Below are positions 1 through 12,615 of a stretch of DNA of 64,000 bases, piece after piece. The stretch is from Arcuatula senhousia (lineage: Eukaryota; Mollusca; Bivalvia; Mytilida; Mytilidae). The position numbers and the translations under genes were made by a program. The notes below the pieces were generated by a model. The model was not told where the DNA came from. It did not search any database and saw only the letters and a list, made by a program, of their open reading frames with translations. The stretch spans positions 12,413,501-12,477,500 of the forward strand of contig OZ020307.1 in the NCBI GenBank assembly GCA_963971305.1. The letters are read 5' to 3'. The first letter of the stretch is position 1, and each line of letters opens with the position of its first letter.

Positions 1-1303
1 TGTACTTACTTGTAATATGGGCAGGCTATGTATGTACTTACTTGTAATATGGGCAGGCTAGGTATGTACTTACTTGTAATATGGGCAGGCTATGTATGTA
101 CTTACTTGTAATATGGGCAGGCTATGTATGTACTCATTTGTAATATGGGCAGGCTATGTATGTACTTACTTGTAATATGGCTACTTATGTACTAACTTGT
201 AATATGGGCAGGCTATGTATGTACTTACTTGTAATATGGGCAGGCTTTGTATGTACATACTTGTAATATGGGTACAAGGCTATGTATGTACTCATTTGTA
301 ATATGGGCAGGCTATGTATGTACTCATTTGTAATATGGGCAGGCTATGTATGTACTCATTTGTAATATGGGCAGGCTATGTATGTACTTACTTGTAATAT
401 GGGCAGGCTATGTATGTACTCACTTGTAATATGGGTCCCAGGCAATGTATGTACTCACTTGTAATATGGGCAGGCTATGTATGTACTTACTTGTAATATG
501 GACAGGCTATGTATGTACTTACTTGTAATATGGGCAGGCTATGTATGTACTTACTTGTTATATGGATACCAGGCTATGTATGTACTAACTTGTAATATGG
601 GTCCCAGGCAATGTATGTACTTACTTGTAATATGGATACCAGGCTATGTATGTACTAACTTGTAATATGGGTCCCAGGCAATGTATGTACTTACTTGTAA
701 TATGGGCAGGCTATGTATGTACTATCTTGTTATATGGATACCAGGCTATGTATGTACTAACTTGTAATATGGGTCCCAGGCAATGTATGTACTTACTTGT
801 AATATGGGTACCAGGCTATGTATGTACTAACTTGTAATATGGGTCCCAGGCAATGTATGTACTTACTTGTAATATGGGCAGGCTATGTATGTACTTACTT
901 GTAATATGGGTACCAGGCTATGTATGTACTCACTTGTAATATGGGCAGGCTATGTATGTACTCACTTGTAATATGGGCAGGCTATGTATGTTCTCACTTG
1001 TAATATGGGCAGGCTATGTATGTACTCACTTGTAATATGGGCAGGCAATGTATGTACTCACTTGTAATATGGGCAGGCTATGTATGTACTCAATTGTAAT
1101 ATGGACAGGCTATGCATGTACTAAATTGTAATATGGGCAGGCTATGTATGTACTTACTTGTAATATGGGCAGGCTATGTATGTACTTACTTGTAATATGG
1201 ACAGGCTATGTATGTATTAACTTGTAATATGGGCAGGCTATGTATGTACTCAATTGTAATATGGGCAGGCTATGTATGTACTTACTTGTAATATGGGTAC
1301 CAG
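1..1303. repeat. 32-bp minisatellite array
   Basis: About 40 imperfect copies of a unit close to TGTACTTACTTGTAATATGG followed by GCAGGCTATGTA, period 32 bp. Longer variants carry GTACC or GTCCC before AGG (35-36 bp) and cluster between about 540 and 920, so higher-order units with variant spacing exist. The array starts before the window and ends abruptly at ACCAGGATGAACC. It lies downstream of the last visible exon of the minus-strand V-ATPase subunit a gene and is most probably inside an intron of it. Short open frames through the array are by-products of the repeat. Confidence 0.95.
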
Positions 1304-1593
1304 GATGAACCAAAGACATTCATTGACTTGGAGAATATGTCATTGTATACAAGTCCTGTATAGATTGAGAACAGTCCCATCATCATTATAATGTATCTCC
1401 CACTGATGAAAGTATTAGCAATCTACAATTTAACATAACAGGACATAAGGTTTAAATTTTTCTGTATTTTCTACAAGTTCCTGAGAAGTTTTAGAAGCTA
1501 ATTACATTTCTAACAAAGTCAAAAAGGGTTCCATCATCAAAAAATCTAAGTCTTAAAAGAAATATCTAATGGATTTGCGTAAAATTTGATAAA

Positions 1594-1712
1594 AAGCTGC
1601 ACAAAGTACAGCATCATATAACTGCAACATGTTGCATCTGAACACTGGAGGCCCAAAATGGATGGCCACTTGCTTTGGACACATGCAGCCCACCTTGAAC
1701 TCGAAAAGATTT
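1594..1712 (-). mobile_element. 3' end fragment of a family-3 (TATACGACCGC) HINE-like element
   Basis: Read on the minus strand this stretch matches the last ~130 bp of the elements ending at 28076 and 62778: GGCTGCATGTGTCC, a variant of CATCCATTTTGGGCCT, CAACATGTTGC, then the terminal hairpin GCTGTACTTTGTGCAGC (1596-1612). The 5' part is missing. It sits in the intron between 1304 and 2012, where nothing else is recognised. Confidence 0.6.
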
Positions 1713-2012
1713 TTTGATACATGCATTCTATGGTGGAATTCAATGCATATTTGACAATTTTCATATATATCTATACCAACATAAGGCAAACTCTTATAGT
1801 TGATGTTTATACAACTTAAAGGATTTCAATGAAAACAAGATAAGAATTCTTGGTTCCTCTGCAGAGCGAAAAAACTTTACTGACCTTAAATCAAACCCCT
1901 TTTTCTTCTTAAGACACCTTATTGCCAAACCAGTTGGTATCAATTTAATTCAATTGAAAAAGGAACCATTTCTTTTAAATTAAGTGTAATATTTCACATA
2001 ATCAAACCATAC

Positions 2013-5000
2013 CTCATCCTTTATTTTCATACCAATCAATTTCTTCTCAGACAGAACCAGGCCAAGTCCAAAGAAAAACATAATGGCACCATGTCCAGTA
2101 TCACCAAACATAACGGCAAATAAGAAGGGAAACGACACTATTGCATAGAGAGCTGAAAATAAAATATATATAAACACTTTAGCAAGTAAGAATAGAATGA
2201 CTACCAGTAATAACGAATAGCATAATTATCTGTATACCTCCAGTCATCATTTCAGGGGAAGTATTCAATCTTTAACTGCCCCTTTTGAACATAGTAATTG
2301 AATATCATGAAATCTTGGTTTAAACTATACAGCTAAGTTCAGTCTATTTTGCAGATGACAGCCATTATTGTAGTCTTAAATCAAGGATTCGTGGATGTGG
2401 ACTCCTGTTCATTTATTCCCTATCTCATTATTAATGAGGCTATAAATGAACATGTACTAATCATTCAAATTGATGTATCTATAATATGAACATCAACATT
2501 GACCAAACCTGGATTGACCTCTTGGTAAATTGCCACACCTTAGGCATCAATAATGTACCTACCTAGTTATCTAAACATCAACATTAAATCTATTAACCAT
2601 ACCTGGATTGACCTCTTGGTAAGTGGCCACACCATAGGCATCAATAATGTACCTAGTTATCTAAACATCAACATTAAATCTATTAACCATACCTGGATTG
2701 ACCTCTTGGTAAGTGGCCACACCATAGGCATCAATAATGTACCTAGTTATCTAAACATCAACATTAAATCTATTAACCATACCTGGATTGACCTCTTGGT
2801 AAGTGGCCACACCATAGGCATCAATAATGTACCTAGTTATCTAAACATCAACATTGACTCTATTAGCCATACCTGGATTGACCTCTTGGTAAGTGGCCAC
2901 ACCATAGGCATCAATAATGTCCTGGAATACCCTGGTGAACTTGTTAGTGATGAAATAGGTTGGAGGAACCTCTTTTGTCTCCATACGATGTAAAATACAA
3001 GGCACAGTACTACCACTTATCTCCTGTTTATAGAAAACATAAATGTATAAATGAAATATTGAAAAGACATGTGATTAATTTGTTTGTGGGTTTCAACACA
3101 TCTTAAAATTCAGTGAAAAAGTTTAAAATCAGTTACCATACCATATTCTACTCGAAAAAAAACAAAGAATCTTAATATTGGAATATTAAAAGAATATTAG
3201 TGTCTAGCAAAATAAAAATTGGCTTATCAAATTTTAGAGCTTGTAACTTTCCTCCTCACTTTTACATAATTTCTTTTCATCAAACAAATTGAGGATATAA
3301 AGTACCAAAGTATGTGTTGGCTGATTTTGTTATGCTGCTTATGAATATATTGAAAAATCACCTATCATCAGCAGCATTTAAATCACAATTATTGATAGCT
3401 AGAAAACCAAAAAAAGTTTTGGTTAGAGCCAAAAATATTCAACAGGCTGACCTACAACAAAGGTTGCCTTTAAAATGTTCATTAGCAAACAGAATAATTT
3501 TATTCTTACTGTTCCATGTTTCAGCGCCCTCTGTACATCATCTAAAGCTAGGACTGGTGCCCAGCACTCTGCTATCAAACTGTTATGGGACAAGTCAAAG
3601 TTACACATGTTCAGTGTATGATAGATGGCCTTGATTTTCTTCACTTTTATGATCCATGCTGTTATTTCCTTTTTAACTCCTTCTAATACTCTGACACGGT
3701 GGTTCTTTGTCTGATGCAGAACCTAAGTAAATACATAACTATACAATTAACAGAGTAATAAATTGATAAGCAAAGAATACTTGTTAATATCAATACTCTG
3801 ATTTTATAAATTCACACACACAAAAATCCATTGTAATGTTAACAATCAGCAAAGTATTCAAATATTTTGTTTGATCTTGAAATTCCTATTAGTGTGTAAC
3901 TTTTAATACTTACTGTGGTTTCATTATTATTCGTGGGGTATCAATTTTCGTGGTTTTCATGGGTGGCCCTTACCCACCAAATTTGATATTCCACGAAAAT
4001 GAAATTTAACAAAGTATTGTATGTTGCAGACTTCAAAACCACGAATTTAAGGTTCCATGAAATAGTCCTTTTTTGTCAAACCACAAAAATTGGTACCCAC
4101 GAAAATAAATTAATCCACAGTATGTGTCTATGTCTAAAAATAATCATACATTTGTACTACAGTAGTCCCCCTCTTGAAAGACCACCCTATTTGCAACAGA
4201 AAATTGGTCTTACAAAAGGGGTGGTCTCTCAAAAGGAATTGAACATTTCAAAGAAAAAGTGACTTCCCAATATTGATTGTATACCTTGTGTATAAAGGTA
4301 ATTGTATGGGTGCAAATTAGTTTATAATTTTTTGCTATATACTGATATGACTGATAATGAAATTAATAATAAAGAAAAAAAAAACATTTTCTTATTTAGA
4401 TCTATTTTATGTACATGTACATGTATTATCATGTTTTATTACCTGTTTATGTAAATTTTTATTAGTTTGTCATCAGTAAGTGTCATAACTGTTTATTCAG
4501 CTAATTGAAGCCATTCAATATCCCCTTTCATAAAAGAAAACAATATGAAGGCCTTATTTATATTAATTAACTTACTTTTGTCAACAATTCTTATTTGGGG
4601 AAGTAATGGGCCTCAGCTTGGACAATGAAGTTTGTTGTTTTAAAAATATTTTTTAAATCAAAAAGAAGGTTAAAATGGCAAGAGTCACTTTTGAAAGCTT
4701 AGTTTCTTATAGAAATGCAATATCTACATTTTGAAAATAAAATGTCTTTATTCCTTCTTATATTGTGTCAAAAACTATAATTATATAGGGTATTTTTTCT
4801 GTAGTATTTCGTATATAAAATATGTATAATTTAAAAAAGTGGTCTTTCAAGAGGGGGAAATTGATCATTTTTGACTCCAAAGGGTGGTCTTTGGTCAGGT
4901 TAAAGGGGTGGTCTTCCAAATGAGGTACTTTTGTTCACAAATGAGTTAATGCAAGAGAAATGTGGCCTTTGAAAAGGGGTGGTCTTACAAATGAGTGGTC

Positions 5001-8000
5001 TCTTGTGAGGGGGACTACTGTATAACTAAATGCTCCCATGATCTTGAATCAAACACCTGGATGTTAATGAATTAATGAATTTAAAAGTCTTAAACAATAC
5101 ATTGATAAAGCTTATCAAAAACAAAGACATGAAAAAACTCTTTTTTTTACCATCTAAGGACCATGATCCCTAAAAGTGGTCATCTGAAAGCTTCAACTCA
5201 ATGAACACTATTGAACAGCTTTCCAAACTGAACATTTGGACAAACCAAAGCTTGTCTCTATCTGCAATAGTTTTCATTCAATAAGCCAAAACTTGTTTTT
5301 TCTACCTTTAAAGGACCATAACCCCTAAAAGGGGTTGTCTGACAACTTGATCAAAATGAACACTTTTGTAAAGCTTATAAAGCTTAACATTTAAGCAAGC
5401 AAAAGCTAATTCTCTATCAGCAATAGTTTTGATTCCATGAGAGAAAAACATGGTACTTGATCTTTCAAGGTCCATAATCCCTATAAGAGGTCATCTGACA
5501 ATGTGGACAAAATGGACAGTTTTGTTATTAGCTGAACTCTTAACATTAATTTTCATTGTATAAGGCAAAACCATGAAAAAAATGTGATCTTTTTTCTATC
5601 TAAAAAAGACAATTACTCGTTTGAGAGGATCATCTGACAACTCCCTCAATAGTGACATTTGTAGAGCTTTTGAATACAAAGAGCCTACTATCCAACAGAT
5701 TTGTTCTATCTGTTATACTTTTTGAGTTTTAAGGCTTTAAAGGTGGTTTTACCTCTATGTTCTATTTTTAGCAATGGCAATGTTTTCTGTCAATTCAAAA
5801 ATCCAAATTGAATAGGCAAACAACTGACACCAAGCAATGGCTATAGCTCACATTGCCTTTGGCCAGGTGAGCTAAAAACTGCAATATGATTCTACTGAGA
5901 AAATACTAATAGGCTCTTTGCATCCTAAATCATCAAATACTTAAAGCCTCTTTCACATCACTAATTTTGCATGTTAATGACTTAACTAAACTAGTAGAAT
6001 GTATATAACGATCACTATAGCAAGTGTGTAAGGACATGTGGTGGTAAAATTCTACCATTTTGATGCCATGGCCTTTTTAAACTTACAGTCTTCAAGTCAT
6101 CTAATCTGGTAGAGACTCCTGTGTACATTTCTTGTCGTTCTTGTTTATTTTCTGGACAAGGGTACAAAGTTGCCTTAAACCTGAAAATTTGTAGGAAAAT
6201 TGAGATTATTGACTTGGTATTGTGGAAACTAAAGTGATCTCGCTGTTTAAAAAAAATCTGCAAATAGTGGCAATAGTTTATAAAATTGGTCTTGCGTAAA
6301 ACCTAGTTTTATCATTTATTTTCTAAGATTCAGTTCTGATGTTTAGGCAATTGTTAAAAAATGTGATATTTTATAGTTTGCTATTATGATTTAGAAAATA
6401 AAGTCAAAACTTATTATGGTTTGGTCTATATAAAAACTTTGAAAAAGAAATCAATTGATGCAAAAACTTATCAATTATTTTCTTTTCCATTTTTTAGAGT
6501 GGTATCAAAAACTCATTAAAAAGGCATATAATAAAATAAAGTTCAAAACAGAAGAATCAGTGACTTCCCAAAATAGGAACTTCTTTGAAATTCTCGCTTA
6601 CCCTTCACAAATCTTTCTGACTCTAGACTTCAACTGGTCACCTTGGAAGAAGATAATAAAGACAGCTTTTCTTATTTCATCTCCCTGAAAAACATGGAAA
6701 AGTATTTAGGGATGAGGAGAGCAAAGAGAAACACAGTAAAATATTATTATGATTTTCATAAATGATACCACTGTGGGGACTTCTATGTTAACAAAGTGTG
6801 TTTAACTCCAAATATATTACATCATACACAAAGTTGAAGAACTTTTACATCAGGACCAGCAAAAACAAAGGTCTTTTAAAAACATTTATTGGAAAGATTA
6901 TTTGGAATTCTGAAAACTTTCAAGACTGATTTTAAATCATGAACACATTTTATTATAATTCAACAAACAAATGACAGGCAATCATACATATAACAGTAAC
7001 ATACAGTGACAGGGTCCTCAAGAGATTCTGTGATGTCATCATATTTCAGGAAAACATTCCCACGACAGGCAAACCACAACATCCTCTCAAACGATGGCAT
7101 CTTTTCTCTGGGAATGACCCCAGCTACAAATCCCAGCTGTACAGTAGCTGTGTGAGTTTCCTCAGCTGAAGTCAAGGCATGTTGAGCATCCTCAATGATA
7201 CTGTGATGTCCATGCTGAAAACGATAAAATATTAGGTGACTGTCTTGGAAAGTTTAAGGTCATGACATACTTTGCAAAGTTATAGGTCTGCAGTGACATC
7301 TATGCCATTGTTCATGTCAAACTCTGTATATTAAGCATGTTAAATCTATTAACTCACTCAAAAGTAGGCCACAGAACAAACAACATTTTAATTTCAAAGC
7401 TACAGGTTGGAATATATTATGCACATTCATGTTTTATTCTGTTTAAGTTAAAAAGGAACCATAAAGTTTAATTCAACTCCTCTGCATACCTCTTCAAAGA
7501 AGACTTGTGTTTTCTTTAGAACTTCCTTCAATTCAGACAATTCTAAGAAATTCCTCTTTAAAGCCTCTGCATTAGTGTTAATCTCTCTCAATTCTGATTC
7601 CATTTTCTCGAAGGTGGCCTCCAAATCAATCATTTCTTTAGGAGCTGGAGCATGTGGATTTTCGTCTGTATCTGGTATGGTTATTTTATCTTTCTTCAGC
7701 TCCTTTTCAATGTATCCTGAAATAACGTTAAAATTCCTTAATTAATCATACATTTATCCTGATAAAATAGAGTCGTTTTAATAATTCCTTCCAGACTAAG
7801 GTTTTGTTTAGAATCTAAGTTTCATTGAACTCTGTATTGTAATTCACATGTCTTTTATTTTTTAAATGTTTCTATCATTCATGTCCTTGACCATAAATTA
7901 TAAGTAAGGATTGACTAATATGAAATTTTGCTTTATCAAACAGTAAAGTAATGTCAATGTTGAAAACAGAAGGTTTTTGGTGTGACCTTTCCCATGATGA

Positions 8001-8663
8001 GAGAACAAAAAACATCTAAGGATGGATAAGGTAAGCTACATTTAATAAATCACAACTTACTTAGTCTCCTCTCCATTTCTTCACATCTCAATATTTCACT
8101 TACAAACTTCCTTTGAAATGCATTGACATCTGGGTTAAGCTATAACAGAGAGGATAAAAATAATTACAATCTATATGAAGGTCTTTTTTTTTGGGGGGGG
8201 GGGGGGTTTAAAACATATGAAGTTTAAAAACAACAAGTCAAAAAAGAGAAAGACATGTACAAATACCTGTTAAATTACCTCTGTTACTGTGTAAAATTTC
8301 AGATCTGAACCTCAAATAAATTTTAGCTTATAAACATACTCACATCAATGTTTAAGCGCTATTGTATAATTGTTTGTATATAACATTCTTTTACTTAAAA
8401 CTACTTATCACTTATTCAAAAAATACAGTAGACCAGTAGAAATTCAAGTTCTGTGATACCAGAGTGCTATATAATTATGTTTGGTGAAAGAGCATGCCAT
8501 TTTTTTTATAAAACAGCAAGCTTTTTATAAGGATATTACTCACATCTTTGAACTGAACCAATCCTAGTTCTCCCAATTCTGATATACATGCATAAGCAGC
8601 TTCCGTCTGTAGGAAGATCTGACAGAGACTCATCTCCTCACTGCGGAACAGTGAGCCAGACAT
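2013..8663 (-). CDS. ATP6V0A: V-type proton ATPase 116 kDa subunit a, N-terminal half (partial gene)
   Basis: Subunit a of the membrane Vo sector of the vacuolar H+-ATPase; it forms the stator arm and the proton half-channels. Coding exons on the minus strand: 8663-8544, 8139-8061, 7716-7490, 7214-7005, 6684-6602, 6180-6087, 3722-3510, 3023-2873, 2152-2013. All have AG/GT borders and agree in phase, giving 439 residues. Start [20 protein letters not shown] is typical of the family; family motifs [57 protein letters not shown] and [19 protein letters not shown] are in order. The last visible exon carries the first membrane segment with [16 protein letters not shown]. Usual length is about 830 residues, so the membrane half lies left of the window. 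A TATAG acceptor at 8698 suggests the start-codon exon begins at 8697 and that a non-coding 5' exon lies further right. Paralogue (a1-a4) cannot be fixed. Confidence 0.96.
2507..2920. repeat. 90-bp tandem duplication of exon 3' end plus splice donor
   Basis: Four exact-period copies begin with ACCTGGATTGACCTCTTGGT at 2601, 2691, 2781 and 2871, with a diverged copy at 2507. Read on the minus strand, each holds the last ~49 bases of the V-ATPase exon 3023-2873 ([15 protein letters not shown]), the donor CAG|GTATGG and about 40 bases of intron. Only the copy at 2871 joins the full exon. Splicing from a downstream donor would retain intron containing an in-frame TAG, so the copies are probably unused decoys. 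The plus-strand open frame across the array is antisense. Confidence 0.93.
3911..4122. mobile_element. Short palindromic MITE-like element
   Basis: The ends are inverse copies of each other for about 42 bp: TACTGTGG...ATTATTCGTGG at the left and CCACGAAAATAAATTAATCC then ACAGTA at the right. The inner part also folds (repeated CCACGAAAAT / TTTCGTGG). Length 212 bp, no coding potential, in the 3723-6086 intron of the subunit a gene. TA may be the target duplication. Confidence 0.7.
4159..5022. mobile_element. Non-coding element with 15-bp terminal inverted repeats
   Basis: Left end ACAGTAGTCCCCCTC and right end GAGGGGGACTACTGT are perfect inverse complements. The interior repeatedly contains GGTGGTCTTTCAA / AAAGACCACCC-like words in both orientations near each end. 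No transposase frame. It lies directly beside the 3911-4122 MITE in the same intron. Confidence 0.65.
5060..5877 (-). mobile_element. Degraded family-1 (AGCTCACCTGG) HINE-like element
   Basis: On the minus strand it opens with TTTTTAGCTCACCTGGCC and the 5' hairpin partner AATGTGAGCT, then continues with old copies of the family's internal repeat (words such as GTTGTCAGATGACC and GGGGTTATGGTCC in diverged form at 5160, 5330 and 5470). The triplet microsatellite and 3' end are eroded. Much older than the copies at 25.7 and 52-57 kb. Confidence 0.55.
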
Positions 8664-8756
8664 CTTGATTTCTTTGTTAACTACCTATATTCTGTACCTA
8701 TAAAAAATATCAAATATTAAATTCTATTGATAATTATTCTCTTCATTGTACTTTGT

Positions 8757-9640
8757 TTTCTTGTATACTAATACTAATACTAATATTTATTTGTTTAACA
8801 CATTTACAATAAATGGTATAAACACAAAGGTAATGACATAAGAATGAGATATAATGCAAACAATAGAAACTGAGTCTTGATGCAACTCTACACCCATTCA
8901 CCACAGTTGGTAAATAAGTAAATATAGAATCCCACCAAGATGCAGCCCCGAAAACAATATTTGATGATAGAGATAAAAATAAAAGAAAATTAAGAACTAT
9001 ATACCTGGAGCGGTAGTGACTTAGAGAAAAGTACATATTCATTTATACTTATTAAATGTTTTGGTTAATCTAACTCTTGACATTTTTTGATATAGTCAAT
9101 TACTGCTTTGATTATTATTAAAGAGTTGCTGTTCAATATGAAAGACATTTTGTTTTCAGTTATAGAATTGAAATCTTTATGAACATTTTTGACCTTTTGA
9201 GTAAGCTCTTGTCTAAATATATTGTAGGCAGGGCAGTGGATGAAAAAGTGCATTTCATCTTCGATTTGTGACAAATTACATTTTAAACAGATTCTTTCAC
9301 TTCTGGGAATATTGTTATATCGTCCTCTTTCTATTGCTAGACAGTGGGCACTTAATCTATATTTACAAATAATAGATCTATCAGATTTGAATCTGCAGAT
9401 ATCAACATATGGAGGTCTTTGATTGAATTGACATATTGTGTTATAGAAAGATAATTTTATAATTTATTGCTTTCAGTTAAAGTACTACTTCTATTTTGTA
9501 AAGCTTGGTCATATATTCTTTGTTTAAAGTTACTACATTTAATTTTATATATTTGGTGCAACTGTTACATTTTTTACTTTTAAACAATATTCGACGCAAT
9601 TAAAGCTTTTAAACTATGATTAAGCTCTTTTTTTAACTTT
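8757..9640 (-). pseudogene. 3' end of a non-LTR retrotransposon (reverse transcriptase C-terminus)
   Basis: Minus-strand translation gives the typical C-terminal zinc-knuckle region of CR1/L2-like reverse transcriptases: YVDICRFKSD, CKYRLSAHCLAIERGRYNNI, ICLKC then EDEMHFFIHCPAYN (about 9430 to 9065). An upstream piece (FKQRIYDQALQN, near 9520) is in another frame, so the copy is broken. A 3' untranslated part runs to a (TATTAG)n tail at 8757-8780, the usual end of such elements. It lies just upstream of the start-codon exon of subunit a, on the same strand. Confidence 0.75.
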
Positions 9641-10179
9641 GGCCAAGATTTTTATCAGGTACTGGTTTTCTGTTGGATGAAATTGATAGGTCATATGAAT
9701 AAATGAAAATTGTCAAAATTATTGTGACTGATTTGGATTAAAAACTGAATAGATTGCTTGCATATATCTTGATAAGTAAGGGTAAAAACAAACTTTAACC
9801 GAAATATCTTTCAGGGTGGAAAAGGGGGGATCCCAACACGAAAATATGTGCTGAAAAAATGCAGAAATCCACTGACAAATTCTGTACATTTAAAATATGA
9901 AAAGAAACCCATGTCTTATAACGGATCCATTTTTATAATATTTAAAGTTGAATATTAGATGCATTCAACAAAAATTGGAAAAAGTGGAATATTTTGGAAA
10001 TTATTCCAAAAGGCATAACTTTTAACCATTGGTCATTTTTCTACTCTGTCTATTGTTTTACAATTAAGAGAATATGAACTTGTTTATTACGTCACAATAC
10101 TCTGATTAAACCCTTAAATTGGTTTTAAAGGTAATTTTATAAAAATCTTGAAGAAATTCTGTGAATAAAAGCCATATAG

Positions 10180-11112
10180 AAATAAACTGTTAACACAGAG
10201 ACATGTCTGGCCTGTCGCAACTGGACACAGTTTAAAATGAAGTAAAAATCCTCCTTAAACTGATCTTAACTGATGCTTAAGCAGCTGCATACCAAATATA
10301 AATGGTGAACCATAACAGCTTATATAAAATACTCATGACATAAGTAAAAAGTAAAAAAGTGTAAAATCTCAAAGTCAGTAGACTGTGACTGCAGGATCAT
10401 ACAGATAAAATACTTTTGAAATTGATCTGTACTGATGCTAATGCAAGTGCATACCCAATATCAATGATGTACCATAACTGCTTGATGTTAAACAGTTGTA
10501 AGAAAAAAGGTTAACCTCGGCCAAATCAGTGTAAAAATTCAAAGTCAGTAGACCGTGACTGCAGAAGCATACAGATGAAATGCTTTTGAAATTGATCTGT
10601 ACTAATGCTAATGCAAGTGCATACCCAATATCAATGGTGAACCATAACTGCTTCATGTTAAATAAACTTAAGAAAAAAGGTTAACCTCGGCCAAATCAGT
10701 GTAAAATTTCAAAGTCAGTAGACCGTGACTGCAGGATCATACAGGTAAAATCCTTTTAAAACTGATCTGTACTGATCATGCTGATGCAACTGCATACCAA
10801 ATATCAATGGTGTAACATAACTGCTTCATGTTAAACAGACTTAAGAAAAAAGGTTAACCTTGGCCAAATCAGTGTAAAATTTCAAAGTCAGTAGACCGTG
10901 ACTGCAGGAGCATACAGGTGAAATCCTTTTAAAACTGATCTGTACTCATGCTGATGCAACTGCATACCAAATATCAATGGTGTAACACAACTAATTCACA
11001 CAAAACAGACTTAAGCAAAAACTTTAACCAATTGTGGACACCCCCGCCGCCGCCGCCGCCGGAATCACCATACCTAAGTCTCGCCTTTTGCGACATTCGT
11101 CGCAGGCGAAAC
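10180..11112 (-). mobile_element. Family-2 (GTCTCGCCTG) HINE-like element with ~175-bp tandem repeats
   Basis: Minus-strand order: 5' hairpin 11112-11078 (GTTTCGCC, TGCGAC, loop GAAT, GTCGCA, GGCGAGAC), a (CGG)n tract near 11041-11062, then four to five copies of a ~175-bp unit recognisable by GTAGACCGTGACTGCAG on the plus strand at about 10377, 10550, 10720 and 10892. The 3' side near 10203 carries a decayed inverse copy of the 5' end (ATGTCTGGCCTGTCG). No ORF. Confidence 0.7.
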
Positions 11113-11204
11113 AAAAAACTGCCCATTGCAATTATTTTGAAATTTTCACATGATGTTGGGATTTTTGTACTTTTAAAGAATGGCATTAAACAAGCATTCT
11201 GAGA

Positions 11205-11981
11205 GTATTGCAAAACAATACATAGTCCCCTACCGGCCTCATATTTCAGTCACTGGTAACAATTTGTCAAATTGCAATGAATTTTCAAACTTCAAAGGTC
11301 CATAACTCCCATAAAAATTTGTGGACCGGCATGAAACTCAAACTTAATGGTAAACTCACATACCAAAAATCAGTTCATTATCTATAAGTGTATAGGAAAA
11401 ACGTGCAGAAAACTGATATTTTATTGAATTTTCAAAGTTCAAAGGGCCATAACTCCCATACAAATTTGTGGACTGGCACGAAACTCAAATTTGATCTGTA
11501 ACTCATCATGGTAAACTCACATACCAAAAATCAGTTCATTATCTATAAGCATTAAGAAAAAAAGTGCGGAAAACTGAAATTTTAGTGAATTTTCAAAGTT
11601 CAAAGGGCCATAACTCCCATAAAAATTAGTGGACCGGCACGAAACATAAACTTGATCTGTAACTCATCAAGGTAAACTCACATACCAAAAATCAGTTTAT
11701 TATCTATAAGCATTTAGAAAAAAAGTGCGGAAAACTGAAATTTTAGTGAATTTTCAAAGTTCAAAGGGCCATAACTCCCATAAAAATTTGTGGACCGACA
11801 CGAAACTCAAACTTGATCTGTAACTCATCAAGCTAAACTCACATACCAAAAATCAGTTTATTATCTATAAGCGTTTAGAAAAAAAGTGCGGAAAACTGAG
11901 GCGTGACAGATGGACGGACGGAGGGACAGACGGACGGAGCCCAAACCTATAGTCCCCTTCGGCTTTCGCCGGTAGGGGACT
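11205..11981 (-). mobile_element. Family-4 (AGTCCCCTACCGG) HINE-like element
   Basis: Minus-strand order: 5' hairpin 11981-11951 (AGTCCCCT ... GGC loop GCC ... AGGGGACT), a CCGTCCGTC microsatellite at 11895-11940, about four ~155-bp tandem units (AAAGGGCCATAACTCCCATA at about 11300, 11450, 11605 and 11765 on the plus strand), an inverse subterminal copy AGTCCCCTACCGG at 11224, and a perfect terminal hairpin GTATTG-CAAAA-CAATAC at 11205-11221. Same plan as the other families but with unrelated sequence. Confidence 0.7.
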
Positions 11982-12304
11982 TAAAACTAAGGGGTCAATG
12001 TGCTCATTTTAAAATTATTAGTGAAAAACAGCCATTTTTCAATCACTTCGGACTATTTTATGGCTATTTTCATGACATCACAATATGCATCCAACGTCCA
12101 CATCATATTCTCACTTTTTGGACAGGACAGTTCCTATTTTTAGCGGTGTGAGATTTTTCTGTCTCACACCACCCCATGTGAGATAGCCTCGTGCAGTTTC
12201 CAAGGGACGTAACTCTATTGTTTACGTCACACTATGTTTTGTAAACAAATCCACGTTGTACAACTTACGGGTTTAGTGAGAAAAATAATCAAACACCGAT
12301 GATT

Positions 12305-12430
12305 AGGGCAAGATAAGGAAATCTCCGACACCCTTGGGTAAGATTTCTTTACATCTGCAACTCGGCAGAGCCTCGTTGCAGACTTGAAATCTTACCCTCG
12401 GGGTGTCGGAGATTTCCTTATCTTGCCCTA
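12305..12430. repeat. Near-perfect fold-back hairpin
   Basis: Arm AGGGCAAGATAAGGAAATCT continuing to CCGACACCC (12305-12333) pairs perfectly over 29 bases with its complement ending at 12430. The stem continues with GGGTAAGATTTC against GAAATCTTACCC and ends in TCTGCAAC/GTTGCAGA around a TCGGCAGAGCCTC apex. No coding content; likely a small fold-back transposon or cruciform-forming repeat. Confidence 0.85.
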
Positions 12431-12615
12431 ACACCGGTGTTAGATTCTTATAATCTCCCTCTGTAACTGTATTGTATGCCCTTAAATGCTTTAAACATAA
12501 GTTCCAGATTTTATAGCAAAAAAGACCATCACGCACAAGAAACATGAAACACAGGGCTAAAATACAGACAATAACGGAGCACGTACAACAATGGCAACAC
12601 CAAAACATGAGAAAT

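Noticed and set aside
477..837. Open frames of repeated MYVLTCNM units
   Set aside because: By-product of the 32-bp minisatellite; no start context or homology.
1..1303. CRISPR-like array of direct repeats with spacers
   Set aside because: Unit and 'spacer' are both repeated, the genome is eukaryotic and no cas genes are present.
2507..2870. Duplicated segments as mutually exclusive mini-exons
   Set aside because: A CTAG precedes each copy, but there is no pyrimidine tract, and a 50-bp exon would shift the frame.
2553..2993. 146-residue plus-strand open frame with repeated 30-residue units
   Set aside because: It is antisense to the V-ATPase exon and its tandem copies; the 90-bp period keeps the frame open.
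10974..11213. Glycine/proline-run open frames at the CCG tract
   Set aside because: Caused by the triplet microsatellite behind the family-2 5' hairpin.
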